Assembly: GCF_005860775.1 (NCBI RefSeq) | Contig: NZ_VCHQ01000007.1 | Span: 1 to 64,000, forward strand | DNA from: Klebsiella indica | GTDB taxonomy: Bacteria; Pseudomonadota; Gammaproteobacteria; Enterobacterales; Enterobacteriaceae | Direction: 5' to 3' | Length of the DNA stretch: 64,000 nucleotides | Shown here: positions 28,317 to 36,242 of the stretch, one piece after another | Numbering within the stretch: the stretch's first letter is position 1 | Layout: each line of letters opens with the position of its first letter | The notes under the pieces: generated by a model | What the model saw: only the letters and a program-made list of their open reading frames with translations | What the model was told of the DNA's origin: nothing | The model's database searches: none | Translations under genes and position numbers: made by a program

Positions 28317-29672
28317 ATGTTTATTGGTTTTGACTACGGTACCGCCAACTGTTCAGTAGCGGTAATGCGCGAAAATACGCCGCAACTGCTGACGCTGGAG
28401 AATGGCAGTGCCTTGCTGCCATCAATGCTTTCAGCCCCCACGCGCGAAGCGGTCAGCGAATGGCTTTATCGCCATCATAACGTCCCGACCCACGGTGATG
28501 AGAACCAGGCGCTGCTGCGGCGCGCCATCAGTTACAACCGCGATGAAGATATCGACGTACTCAGTCATAGCGTGCAGTTTGGCCTCGCCTCTCTGCATCA
28601 GTACATTGATGACCCGGAAGAGGTCTACTTTATCAAGTCGCCAAAATCGTTCCTCGGCGCCAGCGGGCTCAAGCCTCAGCAGGTGGCGTTGTTCGAAGAT
28701 TTAGTCTGCGCCATGATGCTGCATATTAAGCTGCAGGCACAAACGCAGCTGACGGAAACTATCGACCAGGCGGTTATCGGGCGACCGATAAATTTCCAGG
28801 GGCTCGGCGGCGATGTGGCCAATGCGCAGGCTCAGGGGATCCTGGAGCGTGCGGCAAAGCGCGCCGGATTTCGCGACGTGGTGTTCCAGTTTGAACCGGT
28901 GGCCGCCGGGCTGGATTTCGAAGCGACCCTCACGGAGGAAAAACGCGTTCTGGTTGTCGATATCGGCGGCGGCACCACCGACTGCTCGTTGCTGCTGATG
29001 GGGCCGCCGTGGCGGCAAAAGGCCGATCGCCAGCAAAGCCTGCTTGGTCACAGCGGCTGCCGCGTCGGCGGTAACGACCTGGATATCGCGCTGGCGTTTA
29101 AATGCCTGATGCCGCTGCTGGGGATGGGCGGCGACAGCGAAAAAGGTATCGCGCTGCCAATTCTGCCGTGGTGGAACGCGGTGGCGATTAACGACGTTCC
29201 CGCACAGACTGATTTTTACAGCGCCGCCAATGGCCGCCTGCTGAACGATTTGCTGCGCAGCGCCCGCGATAGCGAGAAGGTCGCGCTGCTGCTGAAGGTC
29301 TGGCGCCAGCGTCTGAGCTATCGTCTGGTGCGTAGCGCGGAAGAGAGCAAAATCGCCCTTTCCGCACAGCCGAGCGTTACGACTGGCCTCCCCTTTATCA
29401 GCGAAGATCTGGCGACAGCCATTAGTCAGCAGGGGCTGGAAGCCGCCCTGAGTCAGCCGTTGGCCCGTATTATGGAGCAGGTTCAGCTGGCGCTGGATAA
29501 CGGCAATGACAAACCGGATGTCATTTACCTGACCGGCGGCAGCGCCCGTTCTCCGCTGATTAAACAGGCGCTGGCGGCCCACCTGCCGGGAATTCCCGTT
29601 GCCGGTGGCGATGATTTTGGTTCGGTAACCGCCGGGCTGGCCCGCTGGGCGCAGGTGGTGTTTGGTGAGTGA
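28317..29672 (+). CDS. yegD: Hsp70-family chaperone-like protein YegD
   Basis: A 451-residue actin/Hsp70-fold ATPase without the usual C-terminal peptide-binding domain (E. coli YegD has 450). The phosphate-1 motif IGFDYGTANCSVAV is at the N-terminus, phosphate-2 is VVDIGGGTTDCSLL, and the adenosine motif is VIYLTGGSARSPLI. The start is placed at 28317 by alignment with E. coli (MFIGFDYGT); the frame open back to 28233 is unlike the family. The cellular role is not established. Confidence 0.93.
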   Translation: MFIGFDYGTANCSVAVMRENTPQLLTLENGSALLPSMLSAPTREAVSEWLYRHHNVPTHGDENQALLRRAISYNRDEDIDVLSHSVQFGLASLHQYIDDPEEVYFIKSPKSFLGASGLKPQQVALFEDLVCAMMLHIKLQAQTQLTETIDQAVIGRPINFQGLGGDVANAQAQGILERAAKRAGFRDVVFQFEPVAAGLDFEATLTEEKRVLVVDIGGGTTDCSLLLMGPPWRQKADRQQSLLGHSGCRVGGNDLDIALAFKCLMPLLGMGGDSEKGIALPILPWWNAVAINDVPAQTDFYSAANGRLLNDLLRSARDSEKVALLLKVWRQRLSYRLVRSAEESKIALSAQPSVTTGLPFISEDLATAISQQGLEAALSQPLARIMEQVQLALDNGNDKPDVIYLTGGSARSPLIKQALAAHLPGIPVAGGDDFGSVTAGLARWAQVVFGE

Positions 29673-29719
29673 CGTCAGGTCTTTTTCAGGTAATGCAGCG
29701 AGGGGCGCGGGTCGGGTAG

Positions 29720-29812
29720 TGCCGCGCCATCGGGGGATGGCAGGCAAATTTTAGCTACCATGCCCGAATTCCTGTCAGGTGGCGGTTAACGCCTTACCTG
29801 ACCTGGAAATTG
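29720..29812. repeat. REP-like unit downstream of yegD
   Basis: A palindromic CTGTCAGGTGGCGGTTAACG followed by CCTTACCTGACCTGG, a REP variant also seen at 19876-19907 and 30926-30961. Confidence 0.65.
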
Positions 29813-29839
29813 ATGAATACCAGGCCCCCTCCTTCAGGC

Positions 29840-29953
29840 GGCTGAGAACCCGTAGCCCCGGTAAGCGCAGCGCCACCGGGGAATAACGGGCGAGTTTTTG
29901 CTATTATGCCCGTATTTTTGCCGGGTGGCGGCTACGCCTTACCCGGCCTACTT
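29840..29953. repeat. REP pair preceding repeat copy D
   Basis: The same pair of palindromes as at 18350-18476 (CCCCGGTAAGCGCAGCGCC, then GCCGGGTGGCGGCTACGCC). It again leads into the long structured repeat. Confidence 0.78.
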
Positions 29954-29990
29954 AATGTCAGTCTTTCAGATGTGGCAGATATTTCCCAAG

Positions 29991-30307
29991 TTTTTATCAC
30001 CCTCAGCGGTCAGGCAGTTGCAGGTTTACTGCGGGCTCACCGCAGGGGGGTTGGGCGCATCAGGGAAACCTGGCGGGAACGCAGGCGCGCATCCAGGACT
30101 GGCCGCCAGGACGGCGGCCAGAGGGCGTGTCGAGACAGGACGTCGAGTCGCGCCCGGTCCGCCAGATGAAGCCGGAGTGGAGCGGACCGCGCAGCGGCAG
30201 GTTTCCAGCGCCATGCCGGGGGTGCAGGGGGACGGGCGAAACGTCCCCCTGCCCGTTCACACGCAACGAACAGAAGAGTGACCGCGTACTGACAGTGAAC
30301 GGAACAG
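29991..30307. repeat. Long structured repeat, copy D
   Basis: A full copy, most similar to copy C: hairpin arms GGGCGTG/CGCGCCC and the conserved GGGGGACG/CGTCCCCC stem. The last 40 bases differ (ACGCAACGAACAGAAGAGTG) before returning to CAGTGAACGGAACAG. Confidence 0.85.
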
Positions 30308-30419
30308 CCCTCTGAACCGGAATATGAGAAGGCAGCATTGCGCTTTCCATACACGGTTAAACCTGATTAGTCTCCATTCCTGTGGACAAAGGTTCCGTTC
30401 ACCGTAATCCCGCAGAAAA

Positions 30420-30705
30420 TGAACTACCGTCGCCCGTGAACGGGTAAAGGGGGAGAAAACCGTCTCCCCCTTGTACAATCCCCGCGGTCCCGCAAAGAAA
30501 CCGGTGCTGCGCACTGCGCTCACCTCCCGACCCTCAGCCTGCGGTCGGCTCAACTCGGCGTCATGCCTCGATTCGCCTCTGGCCGCCATCCCTGGCGTCC
30601 AGCCCTTGTCTTCGGGTCTCCGGTTCGCCGGTTTCAGCGGGCACCAGGGCATCGCTGTAGGTTCTGTGCTTTCAGCAGGGTATTAGTCGCTGCTTAAAAA
30701 AACAG
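30420..30705. repeat. Divergent, reverse-oriented relative of the long repeat
   Basis: A different sequence with the same layout read backwards. It has CCCGTGAACGGG, then a GGGGGAGA/TCTCCCCC hairpin near 30450-30471, then TGCGCACTGCGCTCACC, the CTCAGCCTGCGGTCGGCTC region, and CTGGCCGCCATCCCTGGCG. A shortened remnant lies at 19406-19475 in front of copy C. No gene is called. Confidence 0.65.
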
Positions 30706-30847
30706 TGTTTTATCACCTTCAGCGGTCAGACAGTTGCAGGTTTCCAGCGCAATGCCGGGGGTGCAGGGGGACGGGCGAAACGTCCCCCTGCCCGTTCACT
30801 CGCAAGGGTCAGAAAAACTATCTCCGTATTCACAGTGAACGGAACAG
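30706..30847. repeat. Long structured repeat, internally deleted copy E
   Basis: The 5' part (TTTTATCACCTTCAGCGG to GCAGGTTT) is fused to the 3' part (CCAGCGCAATGCCGGG to GAACGGAACAG). The missing roughly 180 bp lies between two CAGGTTT direct repeats present in full copies, and one CAGGTTT remains at the join. Confidence 0.85.
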
Positions 30848-30977
30848 CCCACGGGACCGGAATGTGAGGCGCTTGCACAGCACCACCAGGGAGATAACAG
30901 GCCGGTTTTCGCTGCCATCCCCGCATTCCTGTCAGGTGGCGGCTGGCGCCTTACCTGACCTGGAAACCCATAAATAC

Positions 30978-31110
30978 CGGGCTCCCCGCCTTCAGGCGGC
31001 TGAGGACCTGTAGCCCCGGTAAGCGCAGCGCCACCGGGGGATAACAAGCCCATTTAGCTATCATGCCCGCATTTTTGCCGGGTGGCGGCTACGCCTTACC
31101 CGGCCTACTC
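30978..31110. repeat. REP pair preceding repeat copy F
   Basis: The third occurrence of the REP pair (CCCCGGTAAGCGCAGCGCC and GCCGGGTGGCGGCTACGCC) upstream of a full repeat copy. Confidence 0.78.
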
Positions 31111-31148
31111 ACTGTCAGTCTTTCAGATGTGGCAGGTGTTTTCCCAAG

Positions 31149-31467
31149 TTTTTATCACCTTCAGCGGTCAGGCAGTTGCAGGTTTACTGCGGGCTCACCG
31201 CCGGGGGGTTGGGCGCATCAGGGAAACCTGGCGGGAACGCAGGCGCACATCCAGGACTGGCCGCCAGGACGGCGGCAAGAGGCTGAGTCGCGGCAAGGAT
31301 GCCGCGTCTCAGCCGGTCCGCCAGATGAAGCCGGAGTGGAGCGGACCGCGCAGCGGCAGGTTTCCAGCGCCATGCCGGGGGTGCAGGGGGACGGGCGAAA
31401 CGTCCCCCTGCCCGTTCACTCGCAAGGGTCAGAAAAACTATCTGCGTATTCACAGTGAACGGAACAG
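31149..31467. repeat. Long structured repeat, copy F
   Basis: A full copy nearly identical to copy A, including the GGCTGAG/CTCAGCC and CGCGGCA/TGCCGCG hairpin. It is followed by another REP unit (31540-31575) fused to a terminal stub of the repeat (31579-31609). Confidence 0.85.
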
Positions 31468-31578
31468 CCCACGGAACCAGAATGTGAAGCAGGTTTAAGC
31501 GTGATGCCGAATCTGTATGAAATTATTGTGCCCGCATTTTTGCCGGGTGGCGGCTACGCCTTACCCGGCCTACTCACT

Positions 31579-31609
31579 ATCTCCGTATTCACAGTGAACG
31601 GAACAGCCC
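31579..31609. repeat. Terminal stub of the long repeat
   Basis: Only the last 30 bases (CTATCTCCGTATTCACAG through GGAACAGCCC) remain, joined directly to a REP unit. This shows deletion or REP-mediated rearrangement. Confidence 0.75.
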
Positions 31610-31711
31610 TCTGAACCAGAATGTGAGGGGGCAGCGGGCCAGCACTGCGTCTTTCCATACACCGCCAGGCCGCGTCTGTCTCCACACCTGTGGATTAGAA
31701 TACGTGCAACA

Positions 31712-32995
31712 TCACCCTTTGCGGCGCGAAACGTAATCCCGCATTTTCTCACCGGTATAAATCTGCCGCGGACGATAAATATTCAGCGGCGTCTCATGCA
31801 TCTCATTCCAGTGCGCCACCCAGCCGAGCGTTCTGCCGACGGCGGTAACCACCACAAACATTGACGAAGGCAGCCCCATCGCCTTCAGGATCACCGCAGT
31901 ATAGAAATCAACGCTGGGCGACAGGCCATTCTCGACAAAGTACGGATCGGTCAGCGCCACCTCTTCAAGGGCCATCGCCACCTGCAGCGGCATATCAGAC
32001 ATCCCCAGCTCATTCAGCACCCGATGGCAGGTCTCCCGCAGAATAGCGGCTCTCGGGTCGAGGTTGCGATAGCGGGAATTACCGAATCCCAGACGGCGAA
32101 ACGCCTGCGGATCGCGTTTCGCTTTACTGAGGAACGCGGGGATTTGATCAACGGTGTTAATCTCCTCCAGCATGCGCATACTGGCTTCGTTCGCCCCGCC
32201 GTGAGTTGGCCCCCACAGGGAAGCCAGCCCTGCGGCGATACAGGCGAACAGATTCGCGCCGGACGAGCCCGCCGCCCGCACCGTGGTGGTTGAGGCGCAC
32301 TGCCCGTGGTCGGCATGCAGCACCAGAATCTGATTCATCGCCTGCTCAATCACCGGATTGAGCTGATAATCCTCAGCCGGAATGGCAAACAGCATATGCA
32401 GGAAGTTCCCCGCGTAGGAGAGATCGTTACGCGGATACTGCGCCGGTTGCTCAATGGAAAACTTATAGCTCATCGCCGCCAGCGTCGGCATTTTCGACAG
32501 CAAACGGGTAGCGGCCAGCGCGCGGTGCGCCGGGTTTTCCACATCCAGCACATCGTGATAAAACGCCGCCAGCGTCCCCACCAGGGCGCACATTAAGGCC
32601 ATAGGATGGGAATCGCGACGAAAACTGCTGCACATACGCGCAATCTGCTCATGCACCAGGCTGTGGCGAGTAATATTTTCTTTAAATTGCTGATAGCTGG
32701 CTTCGTCTGGCGCATCCCCTTGCAGCAAAATCCAGGCGACCTCAAGAAAATCGCACTGGCGGGCCAGTTGATCAACCGGATAGCCCCGGTGCAGCAGAAT
32801 GCTCTTTTCGGTATCAATATAGGAAATCGCCGACGCGCAGCCCGCGGTATTCGTAAAGCCGGGGTCAAAACTACATATCCCGAGCGGCGCAAGCGGACGG
32901 ATATCCATGCCGACATGGCCCAGCGTTCCCGAGACCGTACTCAAAGGAATTGACTGTTGTTCATCCAAAGACAGCGTTAGCGATTTTGTCGTCAT
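31712..32995 (-). CDS. Citrate synthase paralogue lacking a catalytic histidine
   Basis: A 427-residue type II (GltA-like) citrate synthase, the same length as E. coli GltA. His227/His230 (LHADH), His265 (GPTHGGAN), the arginine of NLDPRA and Asp363 (SVDFYTA) are kept. The conserved catalytic His of GFGHRVYKN is Asn306 in GFGNSRYRN. In standard citrate synthase this His (mature number 305) helps position the second substrate, so activity or substrate may differ. The primary gltA is normally beside sdh, so this is a second copy. The start is the ATG at 32995; the longer frame has no support. It is divergent from a LysR gene, which may regulate it. Confidence 0.88.
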   Translation of the reverse strand: MTTKSLTLSLDEQQSIPLSTVSGTLGHVGMDIRPLAPLGICSFDPGFTNTAGCASAISYIDTEKSILLHRGYPVDQLARQCDFLEVAWILLQGDAPDEASYQQFKENITRHSLVHEQIARMCSSFRRDSHPMALMCALVGTLAAFYHDVLDVENPAHRALAATRLLSKMPTLAAMSYKFSIEQPAQYPRNDLSYAGNFLHMLFAIPAEDYQLNPVIEQAMNQILVLHADHGQCASTTTVRAAGSSGANLFACIAAGLASLWGPTHGGANEASMRMLEEINTVDQIPAFLSKAKRDPQAFRRLGFGNSRYRNLDPRAAILRETCHRVLNELGMSDMPLQVAMALEEVALTDPYFVENGLSPSVDFYTAVILKAMGLPSSMFVVVTAVGRTLGWVAHWNEMHETPLNIYRPRQIYTGEKMRDYVSRRKG

Positions 32996-33243
32996 CCTGT
33001 AAGGTCCCCTTCCACAACACATGAATAATTAACCTGGACATTTTCCAGGCAGAATTGCCAACATAACAGAGTCGCCCGGGGATTCTTTGATATAAATAAA
33101 ATCCGCGCAAAGAAACGCCCGTTTTCGTCGCCTCAAGCCTGCTGAGGCCTCTGCAACCGGGCCCTCCGCTCAGGCGATGACGTGTCCAGCGCCTTCTCCT
33201 TTGCTATAGTGCCACCACTGACAATACACCTCAGGAAAATCTT

Positions 33244-34149
33244 ATGGAACGGCTGGATTGCGATCGAATGTTCGTTGCGGTAATGGAAACCGGCAGTTTT
33301 ACTCTCGCCGCCCAGCGCTGCGGTACCAGTCACGGCCAGGCCTCGAAACTTATTTCCAGCCTCGAACGCAGCCTGGGCGTCAATCTGTTAAGGCGCAGCA
33401 CCCGCTCACTGACGCCGACTGATGTCGGACTGGCCTACTATGAGCGCATCCGCCAGTTGCTGACTGACTATGATGAACTCAACGACGCGGTGCGGAATAT
33501 CGCCAACGCCCCCTCCGGGCGGCTGCGGATCTCCGCTCCGGTGACCTTTGGCACCACGCAACTGGCCCCGCATCTGGTTACTTTCGCCCACCGTTATCCG
33601 GATATCGAGCTCGACGTCAGCTTCTCCGATCGGCTGGTCAGCGTGGTGGACGAAGGTTTTGACCTTGCGATACGTATTGGCAATCTGAGCGACAGCGCGC
33701 TGCTTGCCCGCCGCCTGTGTCCCATCCGCAACGTGGTGGTCGCGGCGCCGGAATATCTCTCTCGCCGAGGTGAACCGCCGCGCTGGGACGCCCTAAACCA
33801 ACACGATCTGATTGTCGATACCAATTTTCGCGATCCCTGGCACTGGCCGTTCCTCGATGGGCAGCAGCTACACGCCCAGCCGGTCTCCGGTAAATTAAAA
33901 TTTTCCAATGCTGAAGTTTGTCTGGCCGCCGCCCGCGCCGGTCTCGGCATCGCCCGGCTCCCCTATTTTATCGCCCGCCAGGCCATTGACGAAGGTAGCG
34001 TGATTCCGCTACTGACGGCTTACGAAGCGCCGCCGCTGGCGCTGTATGCCGTTTTCCCTCCCGCACGCTACCTGGCGCACAAATCCCGGGTGATGATCGA
34101 TTTTCTGGCCGAAGTCTTTGCCAATGATGAAGAACGCGCCCGCTGTTGA
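33244..34149 (+). CDS. LysR-type transcriptional regulator (CrgA/DmlR subgroup)
   Basis: A 301-residue LysR regulator. The N-terminal winged helix-turn-helix (FVAVMETGSFTLAAQRCGTS, about residues 9-28, and LERSLGVNLLRRSTRSL) is followed by a periplasmic-binding-like effector domain starting near SGRLRISAPVTFG. It lies between a citrate synthase paralogue (divergent) and a doxX-GST pair (same strand, 104 bp downstream). A perfect 8-bp inverted repeat with LysR-box form directly follows its stop, so control of the downstream pair is likely. In E. coli the LysR protein YhaJ controls the homologous yqjF gene; whether this is its counterpart needs alignment. Confidence 0.9.
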   Translation: MERLDCDRMFVAVMETGSFTLAAQRCGTSHGQASKLISSLERSLGVNLLRRSTRSLTPTDVGLAYYERIRQLLTDYDELNDAVRNIANAPSGRLRISAPVTFGTTQLAPHLVTFAHRYPDIELDVSFSDRLVSVVDEGFDLAIRIGNLSDSALLARRLCPIRNVVVAAPEYLSRRGEPPRWDALNQHDLIVDTNFRDPWHWPFLDGQQLHAQPVSGKLKFSNAEVCLAAARAGLGIARLPYFIARQAIDEGSVIPLLTAYEAPPLALYAVFPPARYLAHKSRVMIDFLAEVFANDEERARC

Positions 34150-34151
34150 CA

Positions 34152-34172
34152 TTATTTCCGTAATGGAAATAA
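34152..34172. promoter_or_regulatory. LysR-type operator candidate before doxX
   Basis: TTATTTCC (34152-34159) and GGAAATAA (34165-34172) form a perfect dyad with a 5-base centre, containing a T-N11-A pattern. It starts three bases after the lysR stop and lies about 80 bases before the doxX ATG. Confidence 0.65.
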
Positions 34173-34253
34173 ACATGCGCCTTTTGCACGGATAATCAGA
34201 CAAACGAAATCGAGTACAGTCTTCGCATACACTCACAGGAGAGGATTTACATC

Positions 34254-34661
34254 ATGATTGACCAACGTACTGCCCCATATGCCGCTCTGGTTATGCGTCT
34301 TGCTTTAGGTATTCTGTTTCTCGCGCATTTTGGCCTGAAATTCTTTGTCTTCACGCCTGCTGGCACGGCTAAATTCTTCGCCTCCCTCGGACTGCCGGGC
34401 TGGCTGGCCTATATCACCATGACCGTTGAACTCCTTGGCGCGATCGCCCTGATCCTCGGCGTGTATACCCGCATCGTGGCGGTCATATTGATCCCTATCC
34501 TGCTGGGCGCCATCTTTACCGTGCACGGTCCCGCCGGGTTCTTCTTCACCAATCCTAACGGTGGCTGGGAATTTCCGGCATTCTGGATTGTCGGCCTGAT
34601 CGTTCTGGCGCTGACCGGTGACGGGAAATACGCATTGAAACCAACGCCAGTAAAACTGTAA
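34254..34661 (+). CDS. DoxX-family membrane protein (YqjF-like)
   Basis: A 135-residue protein with four predicted membrane segments (about 10-30, 48-66, 70-88 and 104-122) and DoxX family features (LRLALGILFLAHFGLKFF read approximately; G-L-A/P-rich turns). By analogy with E. coli yqjF-yqjG it pairs with the glutathionyl-hydroquinone reductase encoded 10 bp downstream and is probably involved in quinone or electrophile detoxification. It has a strong ribosome binding site (CAGGAGAGG). The precise activity is unknown. Confidence 0.85.
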   Translation: MIDQRTAPYAALVMRLALGILFLAHFGLKFFVFTPAGTAKFFASLGLPGWLAYITMTVELLGAIALILGVYTRIVAVILIPILLGAIFTVHGPAGFFFTNPNGGWEFPAFWIVGLIVLALTGDGKYALKPTPVKL

Positions 34662-34671
34662 CGGAGGCCGT

Positions 34672-35628
34672 ATGCTGATCGACGGGAAATGGGCGGCGGA
34701 GTGGCACCCGGTACAGGCAACCGATAAACAGGGCGGCTTCGTGCGCCAGACCTCCAGCTTTCGCCACTGGGTGACGCCGGACGGTTCTCCCGGCGTCACC
34801 GGCGACGGCGGGTTTATCGCCGAGCCGGATCGTTATCATCTGTACGTGGCGCTGATCTGCCCGTGGGCTTCCCGTACGCTGATCGCCCGTAAGCTTAAAG
34901 GGCTGGAAGCGGTGATTAGCGTATCGGTCGTTGAGCCCTGGTTAATGGATGAAGGCTGGCACTTTGGCGATTATCCGGGTTCAGACCGCGATACGCTCAA
35001 CCACGCCGAGTGGCTGCATCAGCTTTATACCCGGGCCGATCCGCGATTCACCGGACGCGCCACGGTGCCCGTACTGTGGGATAAAAAAACCGCGACGATC
35101 GTCAACAACGAGTCTGCCGATATCGTGCGCATGTTTAACACCGGTTTTGGCCAACTGGCCCGCAACGATATCGACCTTTACCCCGCCGCGCTGCGGGAAG
35201 AGATCGACCAGCTCAATGCGGAGATTTATCCGCAGCTTAACAACGGCGTCTACCGGGCGGGGTTTGCCACCACGCAGGTCAGCTATCAGCAGGCGGTCAC
35301 GGACGTTTTTGCCATGCTCGACAAGCTTGAAGCGCATCTGGCAACCCGTCAGTTTCTCTGCGGAGAGACGTTGACCGAGGCGGATATTCGCCTTTTTGTC
35401 ACCCTTATCCGCTTTGATGCCGCCTACCACGGCCTGTTCAAATGCAATCTGCGTAAGTTAGTGGAATATGGCAATCTCGACCGCTATCTGCGCCAGATTC
35501 TGACCATTCCCGGCATCCGCGAAACGGTCAATATCGACCATATCAAAAAGGGCTACTACTCTATTAAGGCGCTGAATCCGAACGGTATCGTCCCCGTCGG
35601 CCCTGACCTCAGCCGCTACGGATTTTAG
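34672..35628 (+). CDS. Glutathionyl-hydroquinone reductase (YqjG/Xi-class GST)
   Basis: A 318-residue Xi-class glutathione transferase that reduces glutathionyl-hydroquinones through a nucleophilic cysteine. The catalytic CPWA motif (Cys63) lies in LICPWASRTL. WDKKTATIVNNESADIVRMFN binds glutathione, and TEADIRLFVTLIRFDAAYH is the C-terminal GST signature. It is homologous to E. coli YqjG (328 residues) and YqjF-YqjG order is preserved. Its role would be detoxifying quinones, including plant-derived aromatics. It is co-transcribed with the doxX gene. Confidence 0.9.
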   Translation: MLIDGKWAAEWHPVQATDKQGGFVRQTSSFRHWVTPDGSPGVTGDGGFIAEPDRYHLYVALICPWASRTLIARKLKGLEAVISVSVVEPWLMDEGWHFGDYPGSDRDTLNHAEWLHQLYTRADPRFTGRATVPVLWDKKTATIVNNESADIVRMFNTGFGQLARNDIDLYPAALREEIDQLNAEIYPQLNNGVYRAGFATTQVSYQQAVTDVFAMLDKLEAHLATRQFLCGETLTEADIRLFVTLIRFDAAYHGLFKCNLRKLVEYGNLDRYLRQILTIPGIRETVNIDHIKKGYYSIKALNPNGIVPVGPDLSRYGF

Positions 35629-35856
35629 CCGCAGACGCTTACCATAACGTCGGCGTGTTTAATCGCGCCGCCGTTATCACCGCGCCCGAACGTAACAACC
35701 GCGTTTTTTAACCGGGCGTAGTAATCTCAGCCGCATCACGCTTTGCCGCCAGTTCTCCCACAAAACGCGTTGCGGGGATAACAGCAAAAATTTTTATCTT
35801 CTGACTGAACTTCTGCCTTGCATTTTATCCCCCATTCCGAATACGTTAACGTTAAT

Positions 35857-35870
35857 TAAGAATTTTCCTA
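35857..35870 (+). promoter_or_regulatory. RcsAB-like box upstream of sensor kinase
   Basis: TAAGAATTTTCCTA matches the RcsAB consensus TAAGAATATTCCTA at 13 of 14 positions. It lies about 370 bases upstream of the kinase start, with the ERIC element in between. Confidence 0.6.
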
Positions 35871-35954
35871 CTACTGATCCGGCCAGTTTTTTGGCCTACA
35901 GATAACGCTGGAATAATATTGTCGACACCAGCAGAATGCGGCGTCGTTTCATCC

Positions 35955-36154
35955 TATACCCTAAATAATTCGCGTTGCTTAGAGCCTATCCCACCAGGTG
36001 TTATTGGCGCAGCCAGTTTGAACACGGCCAGCGCGAAAGAACCGGAGCGTACACGTAGTACGTGAGGATTCTGAGCACTGCCCGGGTTCAAAATGACAAG
36101 CAAGGGTGAGCGGGCGTAACCAACGCATAAGCAACTTGACGTATGACGGATATA
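35955..36154. repeat. ERIC element interrupted by a second repeat
   Basis: ERIC ends are present: TATACCCTAAATAATTCGCG on the left, and GGGTGAGCGGGCGTAACCAA, then GCAACTTGACGTATGACGG-ATATA on the right. The middle has been replaced by a 123-bp insert (35981-36103) that is nearly identical to the repeat at 51648-51777. Confidence 0.85.
35981..36103. repeat. Dispersed approximately 125-147-bp repeat, copy 1
   Basis: It starts AGAGCCTATCC and carries the palindromic CACGTAGTACGTG and the segment GAGCACTGCCCGGGTTC. It is about 90 percent identical by eye to the copy between the SDR and D-aminoacylase genes, in the same orientation. This copy lacks the right terminal inverted repeat. Confidence 0.85.
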
Positions 36155-36242
36155 CACACTTATTTCCCGGATTTCGGGCTGCGGTCGTCTGGCCGTTAAT
36201 ATCCTGTTGATATTATTGAACCATGCCGCAAGGGGGGCGTGA

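Larger units (their letters stand above)
35629..36242. other. Intergenic region with Rcs-like box and composite ERIC
   Basis: 614 bases without a gene. It holds an Rcs-like box (35857-35870) and a composite ERIC element (35955-36154). The region 36155-36242 precedes the histidine kinase gene and ends in the ribosome binding site AAGGGGGG. Confidence 0.7.

Noticed and set aside
28701..29747. A 348-codon antisense frame across yegD.
   Set aside because: Sense-strand yegD has all the Hsp70-fold motifs; the antisense product is Arg/Gln/His-rich shadow sequence.
18350..31640. The long repeats considered as insertion sequences.
   Set aside because: No copy encodes a transposase, and there are no constant terminal inverted repeats or target duplications visible; a non-autonomous element remains possible.
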